Shown here piece after piece: positions 50,561 to 60,500 of a stretch of 64,000 nt of DNA; position 1 is the stretch's first letter; every line of letters starts with the position of its first letter. The notes under the pieces are model-generated. The model had not been told where the DNA came from and did not search any database. It saw only the letters and a list, made by a program, of their open reading frames with translations. Position numbers and translations under genes: made by a program. Source of the stretch: Blasia pusilla (Eukaryota > Marchantiophyta > Marchantiopsida > Blasiales); NCBI GenBank assembly GCA_050084515.1, contig CM114271.1:2976001-3040000 (forward strand), given 5' to 3'.

Positions 50561-50879
50561 TCATGTGAGGGACGAGCCAGTCAGCTACCCCTGCAGTATG
50601 CACGGAGACTTGATAATTCACTCCAAGGGTCGACCACAAAAAGTTGCTGCTTATTGTGGCACATTATGTTGGATTGGAGATTAAGTGGAGGGGAACTGCA
50701 ATGTAGAGGATATTGTTGTAGAGGATAGTGCTAAAGAGAGGCATGCGATGACGAGCATGGCTACATCTATTGGCGATACTTCTTCAGCTTTGTGAGGGAC
50801 GAGCATCGATTTGCAGAGGAGAGTAGATGAGCTCGTGAGGAAGACATGGAGCCGAGCCTATGCTCTAGAGCAAGACGGG

Positions 50880-51960
50880 ACAGAGTTACCACCTGCTCTA
50901 GGAGTGGAGACGTTGATAACCTTGGACACCACACCGATTGTGTGGCAGTATCCCGAGGAGGGTGTACATAAACTTGATGTCTTTGGAGGGATTAGAACAT
51001 CATTGGGTGCAGTGTTGCAAGCCGGAGTACAAGTATAGTAGTACTTTTATGTTGAGAGAGATGAGATTGCATGTAGAGTCTCATTACATCATGTGTTGAG
51101 ACTAGTCCAACAGTATCCTCAATTATTGCCAGTGTCTACGGTCAGGGGATATCAGCATTTATTTAAGGCGGACATTTTGTTGTTGGGGGCGCCAGATATG
51201 GATAGGGTTGGTCCGATACACTTGGTGGTGGCAGGGTGGCCATGTCATGGTCATTCTTTGGCGGGTCGGGGACTTGGTTTGCAAGACCCGAGGTCGGCTA
51301 TGTTTTGGGAAATATTGCGAGTTCTATGATGCTTGCAGACTACCCGGCGATGTTCTCTAGCTTAAATTTTGGAGAACGTCCCATTGTTAGGTGACACTTG
51401 AGCGTGAGTGATGGCGAGTGTAATCAAGTGCGGTCATGGATAGGATCGGCAGTGATGTTGGTTGCGGCGAGTATTGGATTGCGCGCACACCGTCCACGAT
51501 TGTGGTGGATCAACCTTTTACCATATGAGTTACTCAGACAAGCTCATGATGGAGTCGAGAGACCATCACTACTTACAGTGGATGCAGTCTTGGATCCAGA
51601 GCGGCGAGCTTAGGTTGTTACTTGTAATGATGTACCACCGTTGGCAATGGCCAATCAGGTGGACCAACAGAGGGCATCATTGCCTACGTTGGTGAGTTTC
51701 TTGTCATCTCATGTTTTTTTGTTAGGGAGGACCAAGCATGATATGGGATGAGCAAGCACGTACACAGGTGGAGCCCAACGCCGACGAGCGAGAGGGAGCT
51801 ATGGGGTTCTCTATAGGTACAACGGGGGTGCCTATGATGCATATTGCAAAGGCATCCTGCATACAAGTATTGGGTCAGGCTATGGACTTGAACTATCTTA
51901 CTTGGGTGTTCAGAGGTGTGGCTAAGCAGCAACGGATGCAAGAGGCATCTGTGACATTAC
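50880..51960 (+). pseudogene. C5-cytosine DNA methyltransferase domain within the gypsy polyprotein
   Basis: The motifs of a C5 DNA methyltransferase appear in canonical order. Motif I is LDVFGGIRTSLGAVLQAGVQ (50974-51033, SAM-binding FxGG). Motif II is YFYVERDEIACRV. Motif IV is LVVAGWPCHGHSLAGRGLG with the catalytic Cys in PC (about 51238-51243), followed by DPRSAMFWEILRVL. Motif VI is ILENVP (51367-51384). Motif VIII is RPRLWWINLLP (about 51490-51522), followed by VDAVLDPERRA. A C-terminal block with EREGAMGFSIGTTG and VLGQAMDLNYLTWVF fits motifs IX-X. A double TAG at 51036, further stops and frameshifts at about 51420 and 51725 inactivate it. The unrearranged order and the PC context are closer to DNMT3-type enzymes than to DRM, CMT or MET1. 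That subfamily call is inference. Confidence 0.88.
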
Positions 51961-52199
51961 GTCCACTTTACAACGCAGCGTCTATCGGGACGGGTAAGAC
52001 TTTGGTTGGGGGCACAATGGTAATGGAGAGGCATCCATGGAGTTCATGGGACATGTCACGAGAGCATAGAGTGATGGGAGGTCATTTTTTTTATGCAAGA
52101 CATAGTGGAGTGCCTATAGAGTTGGTGTCTGATTTGGGAGCTCATGTTGCTACTCCAGAGGTTGCTAGTTAGCAGCCACCACCCTCTTCTTCTCCAAAG

Positions 52200-53050
52200 G
52201 TCATGAGAGAGACTTGGGAGCCGGTGATCGGTCCTAGGTTGACAGGAGCGAAGAGGAGACAAGTGTTGCAGTTCTTGTGGAGATTCACGGACTGCTTTGC
52301 ATATAGTATGCACAACTTGGGTACAGTACAGGGTCCAAGTAGTCGGATCGAGTTGGATAATGATACACCTATCTTCCGAAGATCCTATAGGTATTCTGAC
52401 ATGAAGCAAGCCTTGATTCAGAGTAGGAGTCGAGACTTGGCTGACGCTGGACTGGTGGAGAGATCACTCGGAGAGTATGCATTTGCCACAGTTATGCCGA
52501 CAAAGAAGGACATGCATAGCCCGTGGACTCATAGGCGGATGTGTGGCAATTATTGTCCGATCAATCGACATACAAAGGCCGATCGCTATGCTATGCCTAC
52601 TCCCGAGGAGATCTTTGATACGGTGGGGCATGCAAGGATCTTTTGTTGTTTGGATCTCTGTGTTGGCTATCATCGTTGCCCATTCGAGTGGAGGACAGAG
52701 AGAACACAACATTTTGGGGGATAGATCCTTTCGGGAAGGATTGTTTGTACCACTGGCGGTTCTTACCATTGGGATTGAAGAACGCCCCTACGGGTTTTCA
52801 GCAAGTTACGGATAGGATTTTGGCTAGTTTGGATTATGCGAGATGTTACATCGATGATATTATCGTCTTCATTGCCACGGTTGAGGATCATGAGAGACAT
52901 CTTGAGGAGATGTCTCGACGATTGCATTAACATGGGCTGAAGTTACATCTAGGCAAGTGCAGGTTCTTCCATGACCAGATCGAGTATCTTGGACACACCA
53001 TTAATCCACAAGATATTGGAGTTTAGCTGACAAAGGTGGAGGCCATAGTG
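52200..53050 (+). pseudogene. Ty3-gypsy reverse transcriptase
   Basis: The frame beginning METWEPVIG-like at 52203 continues directly from the methyltransferase C-terminus. It contains LIQSRSRDLADAGLVERS, YAFATVMPTKKD, RMCGNYCPINRHTKADRYA, PTPEEIFDTVGHARIFCCLD, then after a frameshift near 52690 WRFLPLGLKNAPTGFQQVTD and the catalytic box CYIDDIIVFIATVEDHERHL, then KCRFFHDQIEYLGH. The YxDD Asp pair is intact. Stops at about 52928 and 53023 interrupt the thumb region. Confidence 0.9.
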
Positions 53051-53089
53051 CGCATTCCCCACCCTAAAAATGTGAGTCGAGTTTGAGTT

Positions 53090-53640
53090 TTCATGGGATT
53101 GGCAAACTACTACCGACGGTACGCTAAGGGTTTTAGTATAATTGCGAAGGCACTCGCTTTGCTGACTAGGTTGGACCAAGAGTGGTTTTGGGGAGATGAT
53201 GAGGAGCAAGCATTTCAAGAGCTCAAGGACATGTTGACGTCCTCATCCATTTTGAGGAGACCTTTGCATGGTCGTCCGTTCCAGTTACATACGGAATTAA
53301 GTATATTGGGGTTAGGAGGGGTGCTCACTTGGAGAGATTATGAGGGGAAGGAGTTCGTAGTGGCATATGCAAGCCGCTCGAACAATACTCCAAAGGCAAA
53401 GTATAGTTCCTATGAGGGGGAGTGCTTAGCTGCAGTGTGGATAGTGGCCCATTTCAAATGTTATTTGTTCGAGAACCCTTTCATGATCATCACTGATCAT
53501 CAGCCACTCTAATGGTTGATGGAGTGTGACAAGCTTACAAGGAAGCTTGCCAGATGGTCACTCATGTTGCAGGAGTATGATTTTCATGTTGTCCAGCGCC
53601 CAAGACATCTGAACCAGGATGCAGACAGGTTGAGCCGTAA
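53090..53640 (+). pseudogene. Ty3-gypsy RNase H
   Basis: It starts MGLANYYRRYAKGFSIIAKA, the standard gypsy RT/RNase H connection. Then come FQELKDMLTSSSIL, LHTELSILGLGGVLTW, AKYSSYEGECLAAVW, then MIITDHQPL, a TAA, and later QRPRHLNQDADRLSR. The first catalytic Asp of the usual TDAS block is Glu here (TELS). The other acidic residues (YEGE, TDHQ, DADRLSR) are present. The frame is unchanged from the second RT part. Confidence 0.88.
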
Positions 53641-53929
53641 CCCATGCACGAGCGTAGTGGCATGGTGAGAGTGATGAGGAGATGGTGTTGGGTTGGCATC
53701 CATATGCCTATTTGTGTTTATTGGCTATGTCAGGTCAGTATGAGGCATCCGTTCCAAGAGGGATATTGGATGGTGAGTTCTCAGATCCAGATGCTCATGA
53801 GGATTTGAAAGGGACTGGAGACATCCACGGCGATGAGATGGTCTTGGAGTACCTGCGCACTAGTGTCTTAGCAAGCACGGTGAGTGCTAGAGAGCGGGAT
53901 TGAATCCTACAGCGAGCCAGAAGGTTCAG

Positions 53930-54960
53930 GTGGGAGAGGACGCATGTGCTTCGAGTTTGGGAGGATGGAAAAGTGCGGATGGTGCTGCATCCTTCGCAGC
54001 AAGCACAAGTTGTGAGACATGCTCACAAGGAGTCAAGCGTACGTATAGCTTGATTTAGATTCAATATTGGTGGCTTGGTATGCAGACTGATGTTCATAAG
54101 TTTGTAGCTAGATGCATTGTATGTGATAGGATGAGGGCATCGTTCAATGCTCCGACACCACACTTCCACCGATTACCGATCATGGCATTAGGGTGTTGCT
54201 GGAATTTAGACTTTGCATGGCCTTAACCATTGACGGGATGCCATAGTTGGTATGTGTTGGCCATGATGGAGCACTTATCCAAGTGAATTGAGTTGGTAGC
54301 ATTACCGGATAGATCGAGTGAGGGAGTGGCTTATGCATTTCTTGATAGAGTGCCTAGTCATTTTGGCGTACCAACAGAGGTGTTGACGGACCAAGGTAAT
54401 GAGTTTAGGGGTGACTTTTTGGCCTTGTGTGATCAGACACTGATAGATCATCGTACAACTTCTCGAGATCATCCGGAGGCAGATGGTTTGGTAGAGAGAG
54501 TTGTGTAGACGGTGAAGAGAGGATGCGTAAGTATGGACTGCAAAGAAGACAATTGGGAGATTAGGATGTACAGTTGCTGTAGTTGGCGATGGGTTACCGC
54601 TTTAGTCGGCAGGCATCCTTGGCAGTATTTTCACGACATTTCTTGCTCTATGGGAGAGAGCCAAAGTTACCATCATCGATTTGACAAGATGTGGTTGAGG
54701 TACTTGACCTTGATGATCCAGACATATGGGTGCGAGTATATTCTCAACGGGCTGAGCTCTTTTAGAGAGTCATGCCTATGGCGTTTGAGAACCTGGCTAT
54801 CGCTCAGCATCATGATATTATGAGGTACGCGACTACGTGTGGAGGAGGCTATCGACGAGGGATTTGGAAATTGTATCATGGAAATTATGTCTACCTACAG
54901 TAGACAGCGCCGACGACATTGGACATGATGGCCAGACACACTATTCTGCAAGTGCGACAT
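53930..54960 (+). pseudogene. Ty3-gypsy integrase
   Basis: The zinc-binding HHCC part shows RHAHKESS, then a stop, then WWLGMQTDVHKFVARCIVCD. The catalytic core shows LDFAWP, then FGVPTEVLTDQGNEFRGDFL, then RDHPEADGLVERVV. These contain the D, D and E of the DDE triad, with the second Asp and the Glu separated by 34 residues. The core ends with a stop at about 54507. The C-terminal part is frameshifted; GNYVYLQ at about 54880-54900 corresponds to the usual integrase C-terminal beta-barrel start. The open frames at 54512-54823 lie in another frame. Confidence 0.88.
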
Positions 54961-54989
54961 ATTTTACCTTCAGGAGTCATTATTCTAGA

Positions 54990-55240
54990 GGGCCGTGATG
55001 GTATCGATTGGAAAGATCATGTGCATAACTGTGCACCATGTCTCTTCTCAACATAGATGGGAGCATTGATTTGAGCTTGGCAATTGTTCCTGCAGGCTTA
55101 AGATGCATGTTGTGTGGATCTGCCAGAGGCACAGCCACGATGCTAGTTTGTGATGGGTGTTCTCGAGGATGGCATATATCGTGTTTGACGCCGCCTCTTG
55201 ACTTGGTTCCTCAAGGACATTGGCTTTGTCCCAGATGAAC
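54990..55240 (+). pseudogene. PHD finger at the C-terminus of the gypsy polyprotein
   Basis: Downstream of the integrase, after HILPSGVIILEGRDG and HVHNCAPC, the sequence continues into an open frame (55038-55238). It has LRCMLCGSARGTATMLVCDG, CSRGWHISCLTPPLDLVPQG and HWLCPR. The spacing CxxC, CxxC, then GWHxxC, then WxCP is that of a C4HC3 PHD finger. The last Cys falls beyond a stop codon. Family knowledge: many PHD fingers read histone H3 lysine 4 methylation state; here it would sit next to the integrase and could guide integration. That role is inference. Confidence 0.85.
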
Positions 55241-55422
55241 ATAAGCGTGACAGATAGATACAAGATGACTCTTTATGTTATGGATTGCAGGAAGGTGACT
55301 ATCAATGGGGCGACATAACATCCGACCTCCTCATCTTAGCACCAAAAATATGCATAGCATTTAGGCTTATTTTTTAGGCTATCTGGAGTTATAAGGACCT
55401 AACCACCAGCTAGGGGGACGAT

Positions 55423-56168
55423 TGTCAAGTCATTCATGTGTAGAGATGTTAGGATTCATAGCTAGATGGATCTTAGACATGTGTGTGCATGACAACCGAT
55501 GTATGTTGGCATTGATGTGTATTCGCAAGAAAACCATCATGGTAGATGAGATGTAGGGCGAGATAGTATTGAGGCCTTAAAGGGGTCTTGTACTTCCCTA
55601 TTTTGAGAGGTCATATGTGACCTACTCTTAGGAGGTGACCTACGAGTGTAGGTCACTCTTCCCTTCATGAGGAGTGGCAACCTTGGAGAGGTTGACCTTC
55701 CCAACCATGTATGGCTCCACTTGGACCTATAGGGTTGTGGGTTAGTTGGTAGTTGGTCTCATGAGAGGACCACATGTATAGTTGTTAGGGAGCTAGTATG
55801 GATGTACTATAGGTTGCTAGTGACCTGCTAGGAGGGATGTTTCCTGTGAATACATGTCAACCATGGAAGTGCCCATGGGGGTATACCTCGGATGAGGCTT
55901 ATTTGGAGCTCATCTCATTAGGATTACAGACACTTGTTGGGATCCGTGATACAACGCGGCTTGCATGTATTGAGCCTGGATTCTCTCTTTAAGAGTGGGC
56001 TAGGAGTGATCAATAAGGAGATCACATATTTTGGGAATCCTTGTGTATACTTTCTTTTGGTGTTACAACAGTGTGTATCAAAATCATGAGTATGGTTGTT
56101 TGGATGAAGCACGATTGATTACAGATTTCATCAAAGCTTACAGTGCGTATTCCACTTTATATTGGGGT
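55423..56168 (+). repeat. Putative gypsy 3' LTR
   Basis: It starts TGTCAAGTCATTCATGTG right after a polypurine tract (AGGGGGA). The first 120 bases recur, almost unchanged, starting at 56169. The roughly 746-base period between the two starts fits one full LTR followed by the beginning of a second. No matching 5' LTR exists in the window. Confidence 0.55.
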
Positions 56169-56290
56169 TGTCAAGTCGTTCATGTGTAGAGATGTTAGGA
56201 TTCATAGCTAGATGGATCTTAGACATGTGTGTGCATGACAACCGATGTATGTTGGTAGCGATGTGTATTCGCACAAAAAAGGGCTTAGAT
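56169..56290 (+). repeat. Second copy of the LTR start
   Basis: About 120 bases match 55423-55545 (ATGTGTAGAGATGTTAGGAT, CTAGATGGATCTTAGACATG, GACAACCGATGTATGTTGG). The match breaks at about 56275. Confidence 0.85.
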
Positions 56291-57110
56291 TTACTCGTGA
56301 CAAGCGGTCTACAAAGTCCCTACAATGCAAAATCTCTTTTCGGGGCAACAATTTTATTTGCAATATTTGCCGCCTTGTCCACATTCTTTGAATGAAAATG
56401 CCTTAACATACAAAAAATCATGGCGATCTATTAGCATGATGACAGCAAAGTGGAACTAGCATCCACGCTCTTGAGAGAGCCCAAGGCATGTGCTTTGGCT
56501 TTGTAGCCTACTACCCTTGCCCCCTTTGAGATGAATGTTAAAAGCAAAGACCTTGTTTGGCAATGAGGTCCAAACCGACATTCTATACCCATGCAGTCCC
56601 TATGTGCACGAGTATCGAATAGTGATATTGTTGTGTCCACATTAATCAGTCTTACTATTTTAGAAAGAAGTATGGAAATATGGTTTATGTTCTTCATCAT
56701 GGATAAAGTCATTCGCCCTTTTTGTTGGAATTCATGCCTCTTTTTTGTGACCATACCATGTCAAATATTCACTTTAGGAAAGGTGGAGGCAAGGGGTTCT
56801 AGATAACATCACATTCTAATGCACGGGAGTCTTTTTTGTACTTCACCATGAAGACAGACCATAATGGTATTTTGAAGAGCTTTGATAAATTGCAACCAAA
56901 GAAGAAGACAAGAATGCCGTGAGGTAAGTGTTTTGAAGAAAAAATTAAGAGAATTGCTCATATCATGAGCATGTGGATTACTTAGTGTGATTCACAAATA
57001 AATTATGCATGCGGGTCAAGTAGAGATTGATGTGGTGGTGATTTTGATGACTCATTGTGCTACAAAGTAATCAAGCCATCGAGAGGTGGGATGGAGATTG
57101 ATTCACGAGA
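56291..57110. other. Intergenic, no gene recognised
   Basis: A minus-strand frame of 107 codons (56754-56431) and an overlapping plus frame have no recognised family. Probably transposon remains. Confidence 0.4.
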
Positions 57111-57114
57111 GCGG

Positions 57115-58160
57115 ATCGGTGGGCGGTAGGCCAAGGTTCCACAATCTTTTAGGTTTTCAGAGGCCCTTCACGCACCATCGATGGTGCCTAGATGACCAGC
57201 AGTGCCCATAGGTGGTATAGATGCATCGATATCACGAGGAGTTGGAGGGACGACACATATGCTTGCTCGTGTGAAGTCAGTGTAGACCACGGTGTTGGAG
57301 AAGGCCACCTGGGTGAGCGAGACTCCTTTGTTTTCCGCCATGGAGTTGGCGACAGTAGGAGTTAGACCATCAGAGGTGTTCGAACTGGCCGTCATATTTT
57401 TTGAGCGTGTAGAGGTGACTACCTCTCATTCAGCGATGGTTGAGGAGATGGCGGAACTATCCTTGGACCACTTGCTCAAGACATCCTCCAGTGAGTCATG
57501 GCATGCTGCCGCGGCAAAGTTAATAGATATGCCAGCTAGGCCAGCAATAGAGCAAGCCATGGTGACGCTTGGTGGAGTGTTGTTAGATAATCGAGCTCGA
57601 GTGTTTTTCTTGGTTAGTCCAACAAGTACGGTGTACCACCCGCCGTGCATCCTACTTGATTTACGAGCAGAACCCTTGATGTCAGGGAAGGCGGCCTGTT
57701 TGGCATGGGGGTTACGGAAAGGCAACATTGAGCCTTGTCCCTTCTAGAAACAAACCTTTATTGAAGGCGTATCACCCACACAGTAGATGACTTCATTGGA
57801 GATTGTTGTTTGAGCGTAACTAGAGCATGTGATGGATAGTGCTATGGTGCGTACACGTGCAATTACAAGACCAGTTGTGTCGTACGATATGTTGGTGGGA
57901 AGTAGTGTCTGATATCTCTTAGGATTCATCTTGGATTTTTGGCATGAGGCGGTTGCTTATCGGCGAGGGTGGCAATCGTGCGATGGAAGGATGAGTCAGT
58001 TACCCATACAATTTACAAGATGAGGTGCTATACCGTGTAACAATTCAGTGACCACGTTGTAAACTTTCACATGTGGTGTTAGTTGGCCCGGAGTTCCTGG
58101 AGAGGAACACACATGCGCATGACACTTTGGTAAAGGATAGTCCCACGAATAGATTGATGA
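57115..58160 (+). pseudogene. Protease region of a second element of the same gypsy family
   Basis: The frame at 57292-57747 contains SSSESWHAAAAKLIDMPARP, VLLDNRARVFFLVSP and LLDLRAEPLMSGKAACLAWG, parallel to 49700-50340 in the first element. Decayed continuation includes SAMVRTRAITRPVVSYDMLVG. The DNA upstream (CGGTAGGCCAAGGTTCCACA then GGCCCTTCACGCACCATCGA) also parallels 49677-49735. The match fades at about 58160, before the methyltransferase would begin, so the copy is truncated on both sides. The protease active-site Gly is again Arg (DLRA). Confidence 0.8.
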
Positions 58161-58164
58161 AATG

Positions 58165-60500
58165 TGAATTATTGATGGTTCCATCAGTAATTAGATTAAA
58201 TCAAATATAAGTAGGAGACCATCATCTTTTCCTTATCTAAGATTTTGGTCTAAGAGTTCATTATTGATGTCCTTATATCCTCATACCATTTCTCCTTCAC
58301 TCTCAAGTTGTGTCTCCCATGATGTCATTTTCCATACTTTATGGCCTATAAAGATTTATGACTGGCATATCAAGATGATGGTCTCCTTCTTATATTTGAT
58401 TTATACAACAAAAAGAAAGTTGGATATTTCTATTTTAGATTGGAAAAATGTTCTTATTATGTAAAAGTTATATGTTGACTGATTCCTTTCATCTTCACTT
58501 TCAAGAAGAAAATCCAAGTATAGGCTTTTTGTATTATAGAGTCATCAATTTATAATTATTCTTGTTACATTTCCAAATTTCCTATCCATTATTTTCTTTC
58601 TATTAGTGGAAAATGCATCTACCAAAAAATCAATTTGAAGTTGAAAAAAACATGAATAATGAAGATATTAGAGTTGTTTCCTAATATTTTTAAGTAGTCC
58701 TTTCAATTTTTAATCCATTGTAGTGAGCTTTTCAAAGAAACTAAATGAGATTTTTTTCAAGTCCTTTAATAAGGTTAAGTTTACTCTTACTACTGGTTAG
58801 AGCAGCCTAGATCATTGTTAGTGAGATTTCTTACGTTTTCACGTAACCAATTATGCTAATTAGGACAAACTATTGTTGATGCATAATGTTTTTAAAATGA
58901 TCTTCAAGAAATTTTAATGGATTTCATATTATAACTCAAATACCAATATGGTTCATATCTGTCAAACCCTTTATTTCACGAATTTTATTTCATCAAAATT
59001 TAAAGAATTATGATTTTGTACTCGGCATGAGATTCTGTATGTTTGTGAAAAGAGAACCCAAGTGGGATGAAGCTAAAAACTGTTCATAAAATATTTGTCA
59101 ACAAGCTCCCTTAATGGTGAATATTTTTCTTAGTTTTTTGTACTAATATCAATAAAATAGGAATAAAAATTTTTCAAGCTATTATCTAAAGTAGAATTGA
59201 TGTTACAAAAGTACATTTTTTAGAAATATTTGATTTCTCAATATTTTTCTTCCAACATAATGATTTTCATAGATTAAAAATATATCTTTTGGTTCAAATA
59301 TTTAAATAAAAAATCTATATATTTAATTGTAAAATGATTCTTTTTCCTTTATCCTATATTTTTTTGGAGTTTAAAAAAGGTGATCATGATTAGAGACATT
59401 CATGATAATGCTTACTTTAAAGTTTGGGAAGGCTAGGAGTTAGTACAACAAAAGTGATTTGGGTCATGCAGTCTTTGCCTTGATTACTTCACTTGAGTAG
59501 AAAAGATATGGATCATAACTTATCTTGATCACTTTTATTGCTTCACCCATATAAAAAATCATTAATTTTAAAGCGCCATAAAACTAAAATTGGCTTGGGA
59601 TAAAGTTTTTTTTAACCATGCTAATCCTTTATTTAATCCAAAAGAATGGAAGGTTGGATCAAAGAGAGAAACATACTCTATAGAAAGTATACAAGGTTTT
59701 GATAAAAGGGTGATGGTGGAACCCATCGAAAGTACCAAAAAGGGAGACTTAGGGAGTCGAGAACGGCAAAACCACACTTGGCTGGGGTAAAAGAGAAAAG
59801 GGGCACCTCCCTTCTATAAGGTAATTTAGAAAGGAAAAATACTTGTAGAATATGGATTTAAGTTTTAGACCCTAAAAATCGTTGGGAAAATTTAACTTAA
59901 ATTAATTTTTTTCTAATCATAGTTAACTTTTAGCATTTTTAGTATCCTAACCACAATTTCAATATTCTTAATCCTAAGAATTTCATAGATTTTGAATAAA
60001 TTTTATTATTATGATCTCAGATCACAATCAAATGCAAGTTTTTGGAAGATAGTTAAGAAAGATTGTGATTACAATCACTTTTTTGATTCAAAAAATTCAT
60101 TCTTCAAAGCCTAATTTAAAAAAATCAAACCACATGGCTATAGTTTTACCATCAAGTTTTTTCCAATGGTAGCTTAAATATTAGGTTTTCTTGGTGTCAC
60201 ACCTCTCCAACAATGGCTTATTTGCTAATGGAAAATTTAGCCCCAACAAGCAATGGTTGAAGTAGAAATTGTGTGTTAGATTTCACTTGTATGGAACCAA
60301 AGATTAAGGTCAAGGAAGTAAAATTATATACTAGTAAAATCACAAGAAACGGTATTGAAAGAGCATAATTTCAATACAGATGTGTCTTCAACTCTTCGAT
60401 GAAAAATCTTGGAACTATCCAATTATTTACAGGTGATTCTGGACCATACAAATCAAGCCAAGATCCTTGTATGGCAAACATGAATGATAATATTGAGAAA
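58165..60500. other. AT-rich intergenic DNA
   Basis: Very AT-rich with no domain recognised. Frames at 59568-59790 on both strands overlap each other and have no family. It ends at the Helitron terminus at 60501. Confidence 0.45.

Larger units (their letters stand above)
48060..56290 (+). mobile_element. Ty3-gypsy retrotransposon encoding a DNA methyltransferase and a PHD finger
   Basis: The domain order on the plus strand is gag (48060-49700), aspartic protease (50080-50560), C5-cytosine DNA methyltransferase (50880-51960), reverse transcriptase (52200-53050), RNase H (53090-53640), integrase (53930-54960) and PHD finger (54990-55240). A polypurine tract (AGGGGGA, about 55412-55418) and a putative LTR (55423-56168) follow. 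The RT before RNase H before integrase order marks Ty3-gypsy. Methyltransferase motif X and the RT start share one frame, so the methyltransferase was part of the same polyprotein and is not a later insertion. Many stops and several frameshifts show this copy is dead. The 5' LTR is missing. Confidence 0.9.

Noticed and set aside
51684-51941. Minus-strand frame of 85 codons over the methyltransferase C-terminus
   Set aside because: It is antisense to the conserved motif X region and has no family.
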